Below, in pieces: positions 36,301 through 50,500 of a stretch of 64,000 nucleotides of DNA. A program made the position numbers and the translations under genes. The notes beneath the pieces were generated by a model. That model saw nothing but the letters and a program-made list of their open reading frames with translations. It searched no databases and was not told the origin of the DNA. The number at the start of each line of letters is the position of its first letter. Position 1 is the stretch's first letter. Source of the stretch: Lamellibrachia columna (lineage: Eukaryota > Annelida > Polychaeta > Sabellida > Siboglinidae); NCBI GenBank assembly GCA_963662155.1, contig OY759270.1, forward strand, positions 8,586,461 to 8,650,460, in the 5' to 3' direction.

Positions 36301-39300
36301 GGTCAGAGAAACCAGTCAGCTGCGTCACCTGAAAAAATATCACTCAACTGTCACCAACTATGCATTTGTGGTAACAAAGAAATTTGTTCAACACAAACTA
36401 CATAAGTAACACGGAGAAATTAATATAGTTGTTAAAAAATAATCTCACTGATAATTCTAAATACATTTGTTGCATTTAAAATAGACTGAAACATGACAGA
36501 AAGCAGTATTGAAGTCAATGTCTATCCATAAGACGCTGCTGTGCTAAACAATTCGGAAGGTTTATTTTCATATATATGGTTAGACACTTGATATAACAGG
36601 TTAGACACAGTATACATTTTGTACATCATGAAAATGAATAAAATGTCCAAATTGAGGTTGTATAATTAAGAGAAATAAGACATTCTTTAAAGTCTAATAT
36701 ACACAGGGCTGGACACATGGAACGAATGGAAGAGGAACGGTTAACAAAGACAGTGGATATACTGAGAGTGGAGGCTAGAAGGAAAAAAAGGAAGACCGCG
36801 ACTGAGATGGGAGGATTGTGTGAAGAGAGATTTGGTGGGATTGGGAGGGGAGTGGAGAACGAGAGCGAGGGATGGGGGAGTGGAGACGGGTGGTGGAGAC
36901 AGCAGTGAAGTGGGATCAGTGATAGGATGCCATCGATGCCAGCGTCACCCGGGACTTCAGGGACAGAGGAGAGCATCAACAGTTGAAATAACAACCGCAA
37001 TCATACGTACCCTGTTGAGTTTTGTAGATGCCAGGAAGTCCGACTCTTTCCTGCCAGTGACACCCAAGGCTTGCGACAGTGTCACCTCAAACATATTCTA
37101 AAAGGCAAACAAACCGGGTCACCAATACATACTACTACATGTTACCATGACAACATTCTACTAACATATACTACTAGATGTTACTACCATAACAACATTA
37201 TGCTAATACATATTACTACGTTACTACCATAACAACATTCTACTAACATATACTACTACATGTCACTAACATAACAACATTCTACTAATACACACTACTA
37301 CATGTTACTACCATAACAACATTCTACTAATACACACTACTACATGTTACTACCATAACAACATTCTACTAACATATACTACTACATGTTACTACCATAA
37401 CAACATTCTACTAATACACACTACAGTGTACATGTTACTACCATAACAACATTCTACTAACATATACTACTACATGTTACTACCATGACAACATTCTACT
37501 AATACACACTACTATATGTTACTACCACAACAACATTCTACTAACATATACTACTACATGTTACTACCATAACAACATTCTACTAATACACACTACTACA
37601 TGTTACTACCATAACAACATTCTACTAATACACACTACTACATGTTACTACCATAACAACATTCTACTAATATATAGTACTACATGTTACTACCATAACA
37701 TTCTACTAACAAAAAACCCATAAACACTAGTTTTAATTGATAATATTAAGTTTTTGACCATCATCCAGTGAAGCACGGTGAACAACAGTAGTGGCCATTG
37801 AATCTGAAAAAGCCAGCAGCAGTATGAAAAATAGTGCCCACCTCTCCGCCATCGAACTCATTCTTCGCCAGCAGTTGCATGAATCCTATTGGATCGTCCG
37901 CCTGCACTTTGACCTGCTTGCTCTCGGATGCCTGCAAACAACCATTTGTGTTTATTTATATGAACTGACAACTTATTACAGATGGCAAACAAGGTCGACT
38001 TATGGTGATCAAACCACACACAGAATGGAAAGATGAGCTAACTTAAGGATCACACTGTGACGTACCAGCAGAAAACATACAGAGGATACACTAAAACAGT
38101 ACAAAAGAGAAGGAATATTGCCATTTGGTGCAGGTCAAACAGAGGCATGGGAAAAAATAAGGCAAGGGAAAAACATACTGACTTGACATTCAGGGACAAC
38201 ATCGAAGCATGCACTAATACTGAAGCATGCACTCATGCATAAACCCACCTTCTGGAACTCCTTCTCGTCAGCCAACATGGCAGCCAACATCACTGACAGT
38301 GACCCTCGGCAGCTATTGTTGAAGATCTCGTACATGAGCCCTGTCTTCTCAGCCAACACTCGCAGACAGGTGGCGATACGATCGGTGTCGTCATCAGTGA
38401 TTGGCTGACGTAACAGCAAGAACAAACACCTCATTAGTTACAATCATGCTGGAAATAGTTCCACATGTGTTTGTGACGTCAGCAAACCAGGCATAAAATT
38501 ATAAGAATAAAATTTTTACCTGTTTAGTTCAAACCTATATGAACAACCTTGAAGTATATACAATGTTTCTTTAGCCATTGTTTCTGATGACCCACACTGT
38601 TATGCAATGTTTCTGATGACCCACACTGTTATGCAATGTAGCCTTTTGGCAATATATCGTTTGATTTTGAATGCCTCGGAAATATATAAGGTAACATTTG
38701 GAAACCATATATTTGAAGTGTTTTGTGTTACCAAATCCAATATGGATTTTGTGGCACATGGTCCGTGAAAGTATCCGTATAGGGGAAGTTGGGGCATGCT
38801 CGAACCATGTGGCATATCCACACACCTCATTACTAATCACACCACATGGTATGTGATTTCAGAATTGTGTTATGCAAATTACATCCTTTTTAACATAAAT
38901 ATTTCACTAGGATGCATTATACAATAGGGGTGTGGAAATGCCCCGATTTCACCTACACTCGCTTTCTAAGAATAAAATATTAGACAAATCACTCTGCAGA
39001 ATGAGAGAGATGTTAATATGACCATAGCAGAAGTTGTGAAATATGCTCATGATGACTATTTCATGATGACCATAAATATCTCGGAGAGATGCTTTCTCAG
39101 CCATGTCAGGTGTTGCACCCACCTTAGCAGGCAGGCCAGACTTGCCAAAGTGAAGAATGGTTGCCATGATGAACATCGACTCAGCAAGGAAGGCCTGCAG
39201 ACATACAGACTTTATTTACTACAGCCATCATGACATTATGTAACTTGTAAGCTGACGGCTGCACAACCACACAAGACTTAATAACAGGTTCAACAAGTCA

Positions 39301-42300
39301 GATTTAATAAGCAAATATCTTCATTCTTCTTCAAATACAGCTCATGACTCTGTCTTAGCCACAAATGTGAAATCTAGTGGCGATTAACCGATTTTCCATT
39401 CAAATTAATCAATTCAAAAATTAATCAATTTTAATAACAAAATCTCAGCAAGCAGCGTTCGAATTTAGTGGGGGTCTATGGGTCCCTAGATTCATGGCCG
39501 GACCCCAATAGTTCCAAATTTGGGGGTCTGGCTGGCCCCTGAAACTTGGCCAAAAAACTATGATATCGGTGCGTCACAAAGGCACAACACTTGTGCATTA
39601 CTTAATTTTACGAATCCCACTAAGAGGCATTACTAGTGATGTCTTCATTTTATGAGAGTGAAAAGTTTGCCGTACTTCGTTAGGTAAACAAACACACTTG
39701 TGAGCAACCATTGAAACTGACACAAGAGCTGAGAAAGCTTAAGCTTGAATGGTAAACAGTTAATTCGGTTGTCCAATGCCGCTAAAGAAAGAAACACGTA
39801 TATGATGCAAAACGATTTTATTGGTTGATTGGCAACTTCATTGGGGAGAAATGAATAAGGTGATTGAACAGTTGTCTGATTATATCGTGAAATGTGATGT
39901 GCCGGGCAGCCGGGGAAACACTACGGAGATAACGATAACTGTACGGACGGTTGTTTACATTGGTTGAGCACGCTACAAATGGGAAGAAAGAGTACCGGGA
40001 AGCAATGCTTAAGCCAAGGGCAAGAAGGTTGCACTATGACGATAAAATTATACATTGGCTTGGGATCAACATTTAGAATTCATACAGCTAGTCAGTCTAC
40101 CACAGTCAAACACTGTTTATGGACTGACATTCTTCCTACACCTCTATTATTTAATGTTTGTAACTGGTGATAAATTAATGTGACTGATTCGTGAATGAAA
40201 TATATAACTGCTTCTGAAGTTCTGACAATGACTTATTGTCACTCAAAGCAAAAGGTATAGTTTTCTCAGTTGTATTCTTGGACGTTTTGTGGTTGATACT
40301 TATTCTAGGCTTTCGTAGTTATTATTTCACTGGTAATACTGTTACAAAGATTAAGAACTTCACGGCAAATTTTTAGTAGGAAAAAAAAAAAATTAATTTT
40401 CATCCCAGCCCTGGTCGCTCATGTCCACGGGATTGGCCAAGATAGTTTTACATTTTATTAGTTATTTGATCAAGGATATAATGTTAAATGGCTAATACTT
40501 TTGAGCATATATATACATATATTTCATGGGAGATGGCAAAAAGGAACATACAAGTTAAAATTATATTATGGCTTTTTTTATGCAGAGCTTTGGGTCCCCA
40601 GTTTTGGTAACGAACCACTAGATTCTGGAAAGTGGGTGTATGGCTGGCCCCCACTAATTTTGGGCTAAATTCTATCCCTGGCAAGTCAGTACCAATTCAA
40701 CAACACATTACAGATTCCATATAAAAGACCGACTCACATTTTGCCTCCTGGTGTCAGTAGTGAGGGTGATGAAGCGCAGACATAGTTTGGTGAGTGAAGT
40801 AGCGAGAGCTGCGCCGATGAAGAAGTCTCCCTCTGACATGTACTTCCTCAAGGGTGGCCTAAGGAAAACACCAGCAGTTGTACGCAAGGAACATTTGGTT
40901 ATGATCAGAGATTTCGGATCAATTACATTATACCAATTCCACACCAATTACACACACCAATTCCACTTCAAAAATACCAATACCAATTCCATATATAATA
41001 TAAACAACAGTGAACAGAGCAACCGTAGACATGCTCAATGCAAAAGAATAACATTTATCTTAGAACAGCTTTGTCTGCATCTTATGGTACACAATAGGAA
41101 ACAAATGTGATTATATGCAACATATTATATTTTATTAATTTTATTGATTAAGTGGTGTAGACGGGTGGAGGAGACGGGTGGAGGAGACGGGTGGAGGAGA
41201 CGGATGGTGGAGACGGGTGGTGGAGACGGGTGGTGGAGACGGGTGGTGGAGACGGGTGGTGGAGACGGGTGGTGGAGACGGGTGGAGGAGACGGGTGGTG
41301 GAGACGGGTGGTGGAGACGGGTGGAGGAGACGGGTGGAGGAGACGGGTGGGGGAGACGGGTGGGGGAGACGGGTGGTGGAGACGGGTGGAGGAGACGGGT
41401 GGGGGAGACGGGTGGGGGAGACGGGTGGTGGAGACGGGTGGAGGAGACGGGTGGAGGAGACGGGTGGAGGAGACGGGTGGTGTAGACGGGTGGGGGAGAC
41501 GGGTGGTGGAGACGGGTGGTGGAGACGGGTGGTGGAGACGGGTGGTGGAGACGGGTGGTGTAGACGGGTGGGGGAGACGGGTGGTGGAGACGGGTGGGGG
41601 AGACGGGTGGGGGAGACGGGTGGAGGAGACGGGTGGTGGAGACGGGTGGTGGAGACGGGTGGTGTAGACGGGTGGGGGAGACGGGTGGTGGAGACGGGTG
41701 GTGTAGACGGGTGGGGGAGACGGGTGGTGGAGACGGGTGGGGGAGACGGGTGGTGGAGACGGGTGGTGGAGACGGGTGGTGTAGACGGCTGGGGGCGACG
41801 GGTGGTGGAGACGGGTGGTGGAGACGGGTGGTGTAGACGGGTGGTGTAGACGGGTGGGGGAGACGGGTGGTGGAGACGGGTGGTGTAGACGGGTGGGGGA
41901 GACGGGTGGTGGAGACGGGTGGTGTAGACGGGTGGGGGAGAAGGGTGGTGGAGACGGGTGGTGGAGACGGGTGGGGGAGACGGGTGGTGGAGACGGGTGG
42001 GGGAGACGGGTGGTGTAGACGGGTGGGGGAGACGGGTGGTGGAGACGGGTGGTGTAGACGGGTGGGGGAGAAGGGTGGTGCAGACGGGTGGTGCAGACGG
42101 GTGGGGGAGACGGGTGGTGGAGATGGGTGGGGGAGACGGGTGGTGGAGACGGGTGGTGGAGACGGGTGGTGGAGACGGGTGGTGTAGACGGGTGGGGGAG
42201 ACGGGTGGTATAGACGGGTGGTGTAGACGGCTGGGGGCGACGGGTGGTGGAGACGGGTGGTGTAGATGGGTGGGGGAGACGGGTGGTGTAGACAGGTGGG

Positions 42301-45300
42301 GGAGACGGGTGGTGTAGACGGGTGGTGTAGACGGGTGGGGGAGACGGGTGGTGGAGACGGGTGGTGTAGACGGGCGGTGGAGACGGGTGGTGGAGATGGG
42401 TGGTGGAGACGGGTGGGGGAGAAGGGTGGGGGAGACGGGTGGTGTAGACGGGTGGTGTAGATGGGTGGGGGAGACGGGTGGGGGAGACGGGTGGTGTAGA
42501 CGGGTGGTGTAGATGGGTGGGGGAGACGGGTGGGGGAGACGGGTGGTGGAGACGGGTGGTGTAGACGGGTGGGGGACACGGGTGGTGTAGACGGGTGGGG
42601 GAGACGGGTGGTGTAGACGGGTGGTGTAGACGGGTGGGGGAGACAGGCGGTGGAGACGGGTGGTGGAGATGGGTGGTGGAGACGGGTGGTGGAGACGGGT
42701 GGGGGAGACAGGAGGCGGGTGGGGGAGACGGCAGTGAAACAGGATCAATGACAAAGAAAGAAAAAAAAAAATCAACAACTGGTATTAATGTCAGCCTCAC
42801 CCCGGCCTTCAGGGACAAAGAGGTGAGCATCAACAAGACTACGAGCAGCAAAGACACAGACCGTTCTTGTTCTTTCGTGTTGGTCTTGACACTGCTGAAG
42901 GCGCTCTGTGTGGCGTAGGTGCCATCAGCAGTGACCAACCTCTGTAAGTGACCCTGGGTCATCTGTGTATCTTCCTCCTCCTTCTCCTCTCCCATTGCCT
43001 TCTTCATCTCATCGTCCACTATTGGAATCTACACGGTCAGTGAAACATTGTCAGGGCAATTACCGTGACCCGCAGTGAGCAATCAAGGTACAGTGTGAAA
43101 CGAATCACACAGATAATGGGGTATGTTATGTATGTTAGTATTTGGAAATTCACTTCTTGTCAAATGATGTCCGGATGCTGAGGTTTCCGGATTATCAACG
43201 TCTGGATCAACAAGGTTCCAAGGTAGTTATGATTTGTCAAAATTTAAATTTTTTACATAAAAGAACCTAACTATCTAATAATCAAGGGTCAAGTGTTAAT
43301 TAAAGACAGGAATTCAAAGCCTAAAATAAATTAAGGTGCTTTCAAGAAGTTTAATCAAATATTCATATAACCCTTCCCCATGTATACCTACTGTCAAGGT
43401 TTAACCCTTCCCATCTACACCCACCATTAAGGTTTAACCCTTCCACGTATACACCTACCATCAAGGTTTAACCCTTCCCATCTACACCCACCATCCCTTA
43501 ACCCTTCCCACCTACACCTACCATCAAGGTTTAACCCTTCACATCTACACCTACCATCCCATCTACACCTACCATCCCTAAACCCTTCCCATCTACCATC
43601 AAAGTTTAACCCTTCCCATCTACACCTACCATCAACGTAGAGATCTCCCTACATGACAACACTGAGTACTCACGTCTCCGAGTGACTGGCGGACGAGAGT
43701 CATCACACTCTGGATGTTGTCTGTGGTGGTGCAGTACTCGCCCAGGATCCACAAGGATGCCCGGTAGATCCTGCAACCAACAAATCGTCAGATTTATAAG
43801 GCACCATTCCAACAGTCGTTGCTCATGGCGCCATAATGTTCTAAAAAAAAAAAAATTTGTTAAGATGTGTTTTTATAAACAACATCCATTTTTAGTGTCT
43901 ATGTCAGTTGTCGGTGGTAGCGAGTTCAACAGTGTCGGGGCTACTACACCAAACGACAGGTCACCCCAGTTTTGCCGGGTTGGTTCACATCGAGTCACAC
44001 AATCAGCGAGAGGCTATTTAACATTATTTCCTCATCTGGCAGGTAGATATTTATAAATGTCACAAAAAGCTAGGGCTGGCAGTGGGAGACGTACTTGACA
44101 GCTTTGATGTTGGGGAAGGTGTCGAGTAGTTTGGTGATGAGCAGCGGACGGAGGTGCTCAAATCGCTGGATGGCCTCACGCACAAACACAAGCACATCCG
44201 CTGCAGCCAGCTCACATGTGTCACTCAGGAACTCCATCAACTGAAACACAACCACTAGGTACAATGTATGTGCCAGAGACCCGGCTAGTGCTGCAGTAGA
44301 ACAGCAGATGAAGCCAGGAGAGGCAGCGACAAGGTTAGGGTATGTGAGGGTGCTCATTTTTGGAGAATTAGATATGTAAATAGTTTATTTTACAAAAGTT
44401 TGTAATTATCGCCAGAAAACAAGTTTTTTTCAAAGTGGGAGATAAATTGGAAATGCTGTCAGCGAGAGGGGGTCAGGAATTGTTTATATGCAATTATTTG
44501 CAATGCAGTGTTTTCTATGATTGTCCCAAGTTATGTAATCTTCATCAAATGCTTCATAAAAGAGTGCTTCCTGGGAAATATATGTCAACGGATGTCATAA
44601 AATGATGCAACCAGACTAGAAGAACCAGCTGCGAGATTGCTACAAATGATCACATTTAGTGATGAATATGTCATCTGTGTGAGCGTGCGTGTGTAGGTGT
44701 GTTCGTGTGTATTACTGTGAAGCTATATTTTAATTGGATAAAAGTTGCTTTTTCAAAAAGAATAAAAAAAAAAGAATTTGCAGCAACAGTGTCATAGTGA
44801 TCATGAGAACGAGGGTTAATCTGATGATAACTTTTGCACATGGACAGAACTACTCACAACAGGGATGACGGTGGACATGGACAGAACTACTCACAAAAGG
44901 GACGACAGTGGACATGGACAGAACTACTCACAACAGGGATGACAGTAGACATGGACAGAACTACTCACAACAGGGATGACGGTGGACATGGACAGAACTA
45001 CTCACAACAGGGATGACAGTGGACATGGACAGAACTACTCACAACAGGGATGACGGTGGACATGGACAGAACTACTCACAACAGGGATGAGGACAGAACT
45101 ACTCACAACAGGGATGACGGTGGACATGGACAGAACTACTCACAACAGGGATGAGGACAGAACTACTCACAACAGGGATGACGGTGGACATGGATAGAAC
45201 TACTCACAACAGGGATGACGGTGGACATGGACAGAACTACTCACAACAGGGATGACGGTGGACATGGACAGAACTACTCACAACAGGGATGACGGTGGAC

Positions 45301-45611
45301 ATGGACAGAACTACTCACAACAGGGATGACGGTGGACATGGACAGAACTACTCACAACAGGGATGACGGTGGACATGGACAGAACTACTCACAACAGGGA
45401 TGACGGTGGACGCGACGTCAGGGAACTTGATGCTGCACTGGTGCAGTGTGCGTACGAGCAACTGACGATATTTCCCAGTGTCCTCCTGTTCCACAGTGTT
45501 GTTCGTTTTCACGACTTCCTTCTTCAGCAGCAGCACCATCTGTTGGAAGAACACAGCAAACAGCTAAATAGCAGTTCAGCTTGTTCTCGTAGTATTGTTT
45601 TGTTTGTGATT

Positions 45612-45646
<35 letters not shown>

Positions 45647-47443
45647 TAATACCAGGTGTCAGTAAGTGCTTCCTTTAGTTGAGTGGGAAAAGCCATTTCA
45701 TTGTTACGAGTCACTAAATGTAATGTTCAACTTAAAATTAATTACTTTTAAAAACAGAGCACCAATTCCAATTCCGGAATGTGGTGTCTATTTCGCTATT
45801 GAGATTGATGTGGTCTCTATTCGGCCTGTACAGCACAAAAGTAAGCAGTGGTATCACATACAGGCAGTCAATGAACTAGTTATTTTCTCCAAAAGATTAA
45901 TTCCCACTACATCCATATATTCGGGATCCAGTGTACTCAACACTTTAGTACAACGCTTAAATGTATATTTCAAAATCACACTTCTACCAAGGGCACCAGA
46001 ATGTATTAACCACCGACCCCGTAAACTGACCTGAGATATAAGGCTCACATGCAGATATTCCAATGCCGACACCAGACACTTCTACCACACAGACCAGGAT
46101 CAACCACACTTACTTACTTAGTCCTCTTCCCTCAAGGTAGAGCATAGGGCCAAAACGACTCTTTTCCAACGCACTCTGTTACCAATCACACATTGTATAC
46201 AAACCTCTTCTATGTTGCGAGACGACACGAGACTTAAAGCGAGCTGCAAGGTCTTCTTTCGCACCTCCAAGTCTGGAGAGCTCAGTACCCGCAGAATGTC
46301 CATCACCAAATCCTGCGATACAACGAAACATGCATTAAACAAAGAAAAACATCTAACATAAAATTTAATTTTGCATGATTTATTAACTAACATGCAATTC
46401 TTTTAATGAAAGCAAACAATTATTAACTAAAAATATGCATTTCAACAAAAGTTTACAACATTCTTCTTTTAACCACCTACATTTTATATGCCATGAATAA
46501 TATTCTAGCTGTAATTATACACAGGCAGATTGAGTATCATATGGCATTTGATACACCTTAGTCCACCTCACTATCCTCACTCAAGCCAACACCTTAGTCC
46601 ATCTCACTATCCTCACTCAAGCTAACAACTTAGTCCACCTCACTATCCTCACTCAAGCTAACACCTTAGTCCACCTCACTATCCTCACTCAAGCTAACAC
46701 CTTAGTCCAGCCAACATTACACACCTTTGCAGGGATTAGTAACACAGTTGTAACACCTTGGCTTTACTATAATTATAATCTTGTTGAACTGTTATCTGTC
46801 ATCCTGTGAAACTATAATCATAAACTGTGTCAAAGGTAAAATCACTAAGAGATTAATAATAGTTGTAATCATTCAATCAGACAACATGAGACGTGCCTGG
46901 AGGACTTTCTCGTGAGCAGGGACGTCTTTGAGGCCAATCAGACGATCCAGCACAATAAGTTTGACGTTGTTGTCGCTCTCTTTCACAATCAGTTCTATGT
47001 AGCATGTCGCTGCTGCCTACAATAATGCACAGAAGACACCAACATGACTACTTCTCATGGCTACTTCTCATGTCTACTTCTCATGACTACTTCTCATGAC
47101 TACTTCTCATGACTACTTCTCATGACTACTTCTCATGTCTACTTCTCATGTCTACTTCTCATGTCTACTTCTTGTGACTACTTCTCACCGACTCGAGCAA
47201 ATATACAATTCTTGCATGTTGGCATAGCTTTAAATAATAAACCTGGGTTGTTCTGGTACTGCCCATCCCAGCAGGTTAAAACCAGGTTTTTTCTAGTATA
47301 ACCCAGGTTAAATCATAGAGATACACAATAGGGCAGCCCGCCTGCTTGTTCTTACACCTATTTCTGCACATATCATTCCAGTTTTGGTGGATCTGCATTG
47401 GTTGCCTGTCAGGCAATGCATGAAATTTCAAAGTACTGGCATA

Positions 47444-47531
<88 letters not shown>

Positions 47532-50500
47532 CATATATATATATATATATATATATGATTATGCATGGTCTGACACCTGCCTATCTTTCTGAGCTACTGA
47601 ATCAAAGAACTAGATACTTAATAAAAAGTGGATTGTCCAACATTTCTAAATGGCATGAAAGGCTAAATATTGATGATCGAATGCATTCATTAAAAGATTT
47701 TACATAATTTGTAGCAAACACATAACCTGCACTACAGTGGGGTGATGAGTTGTGCTAAACTCTAAAACTGTTGTTATATCCAACAGTAATGCCTAGAGAT
47801 AGTGGGTGAAGGGTACATACCTTGACTGCAGTGGGTGCACTGGACAGAGTGACGAGCGTGCGAGCTGCCTCGTAGCGGACTGCTGGACTAGAGGAGTTAA
47901 GGAGGTTGTAGATGCAGCGGATGAAACGAGCCCGCTCAGATGGGTTTGTGTGGCACACCTGTAACATTCACAGTCATATTCTCAATCTGGCCACCAAAAT
48001 GTGCTTGTGTATTCAGTTTTCTGATACTATGTGTAGAATATTGCCTAATTTTAGTATATATTCTGAACATGCTGACTAAATGAGCTGTCAAACCAGCCAA
48101 AATTTATTGATAACAACACAAGATAGGTACTATATGGAAATCAGCCAAAATTGTACAAGAACAGTGAAAATTAATGTTCAGATACAGTTGTAAACAAATT
48201 AAAGAAATTTTTTTATTTATGGAAACATGGAGAATACATGCTTCCATCATGAAGCTTAAGTATTTGAACATGGCAGAGAGGAACAGTGACTGAGCCGTGA
48301 CTGAGACGTACCTTGTATATGAGTTCAACAATGACCAGTTGTAGAATGTCTCCAAATGTGTGCACTTGGTCTATGCAACTACTCAAGTAGTTGAGTGCCC
48401 GGTCCTACAATCACATCAAGGGTAGTCAAGGACCAACCGGTTACATCAAGGACAGTCAGGGACTGACCATTAACATAAAAAAATTGTTGGTACTGAACGG
48501 TAACATTAAGGACACTCAGGGACTAACCGGTAACATCAAGGAGATTCAGGGACTGACCGGTAACATCAAGGAGATTCAGGGACTGACTGGTAACATCAAG
48601 GAGATTCAGGGACTGACCGGTAACATCAAGGAGATTCAGGGACTGATCGGTAACATCAAGGAGATTCAGGGACTGACTGGTAACATCAAGGAGATTCAGG
48701 GACTGACCGGTAACATCAAGGAGATTCAGGGACTGATCGGTAACATCAAGGAGATTCAGGGACTGACTGGTAACATCAAGGAGATTCAGGGACTAACCGG
48801 TAACATCAAGGAGATTCAGGGACTGACTGGTAACATCAAGGAGATTCAGGGACTGACTGGTAACATCAAGTAGATTCAGGGACTGACTGGTAACATCAAG
48901 GAGATTCAGGGACTGATCGGTAACATCAAGTAGATTCAGGGACTGACTGATAACATCAAGGAGATTCAGGGACTGACTGGTAACATCAAGGAGATTCAGG
49001 GACTGATCGGTAACATCAAGGAGATTCAAGGACTGACTGGTAACATCAAGGAGATTCAGGGACTGACTGGTAACATCAAGGAGATTCAGGGACTAACTGG
49101 TAACATCAAGGAGATTCAGGGACTGACTGGTAACATCAAGGAGATTCAGGGACTGACTGGTAACATCAAGTAGATTCAGGGACTGACTGGTAACATCAAG
49201 GAGATTCAGGGACTGATCGGTAACATCAAGTAGATTCAGGGACTGACTTATAACATCAAGGAGATTCAGGGACTAACCGGTAACATCAAGGAGATTCAGG
49301 GACTGACTGGTAACATCAAGGAGATTCAGGGACTGATCGGTAACATCAAGGAGATTCAAGGACTGACTGGTAACATCAAGGAGATTCAGGGACTGACTGG
49401 TAACATCAAGGAGATTCAGGGACTGACTGGTAACATCAAGGAGATTCAGGGACTGATCGGTAACATCAAGTAGATTCAGGGACTGACTGATAACATCAAG
49501 GAGATTCAGGGACTAACCGGTAACATCAAGTAGATTCAGGGACTGACTGGTAACATCAAGGAGATTCAGGGACTGATCGGTAACATCAAGGAGATTCAGG
49601 GACTGACTGGTAACATCAAGGAGATTCAGGGACTGACTGGTAACATCAAGGAGATTCAGGGACTGACTGGTAACATCAAGGAGATTCAGGGACTGACTGG
49701 TAACATCAAGGAGATTCAGGGACTGACTGGTAACATCAAGGAGATTCAGGGACTGACTGGTAACATCAAGGAGATTCAGGGACTGACTGGTAACATCAAG
49801 GAGATTCAGGGACTAACCGGTAACATCAAGGAGATTCAGGGACTGACTGGTAACATCAAGGAGATTCAGGGACTGATCGGTAACATCAAGTAGATTCAGG
49901 GACTGACTGGTAACATCAAGGAGATTCAGGGACTAACCGGTAACATCAAGGAGATTCAGGGACTGATCGGTAACATCAAGTAGATTCAGAGACTGACTGA
50001 TAACATCAAGGAGATTCAGGGACTGACTGGTAACATCAAGGAGATTCAGGGACTGACTGGTAACATCAAGGAGATTCAGGGACTGACTGGTAACATCAAG
50101 GAGATTCAGGGACTGACTGGTAACATCAAGGAGATTCAGGGACTGATCGGTAACATCAAAGACATTCTGGGACTGATCGGTAACATCAAGGAGATTCAGG
50201 GACTGATCAGTAACATCAAAGACATTCTCGGACTGACTCATAAATTCACTGATTGCTAAAGGTATATGTTTCATAAAGTTATAAATATTAGGGACTGTTC
50301 ACAATTGTTGACATTTACCTATTTGTACAAAGCATACTAAACGGGGAGGGAGTGGGGAGGATGTGCCACGCGGTGAACTGTAATGAAACTACTATTGTTT
50401 TAAATCATGTAAGCCATTCATGGCATGTTGCTGTAATACAGTCAGACATCTTGGAAATTCACTACTTCATGGAAATCAATTATCCACACGACACCATGGA

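Noticed and set aside
41125..43019. Proline-rich minus-strand proteins up to 623 codons
   Set aside because: Translation of the 13-bp array. Only the first part of one frame (42862-43028) is real, as COPB1 exon 13.
45666..46034. 122-codon plus-strand frame as a nested gene
   Set aside because: No family resemblance, no splice or promoter context; kept only as an unassigned segment.
48406..50240. CRISPR array (30-bp direct repeats)
   Set aside because: Repeats are contiguous without spacers, in a eukaryotic intron; it is a minisatellite.
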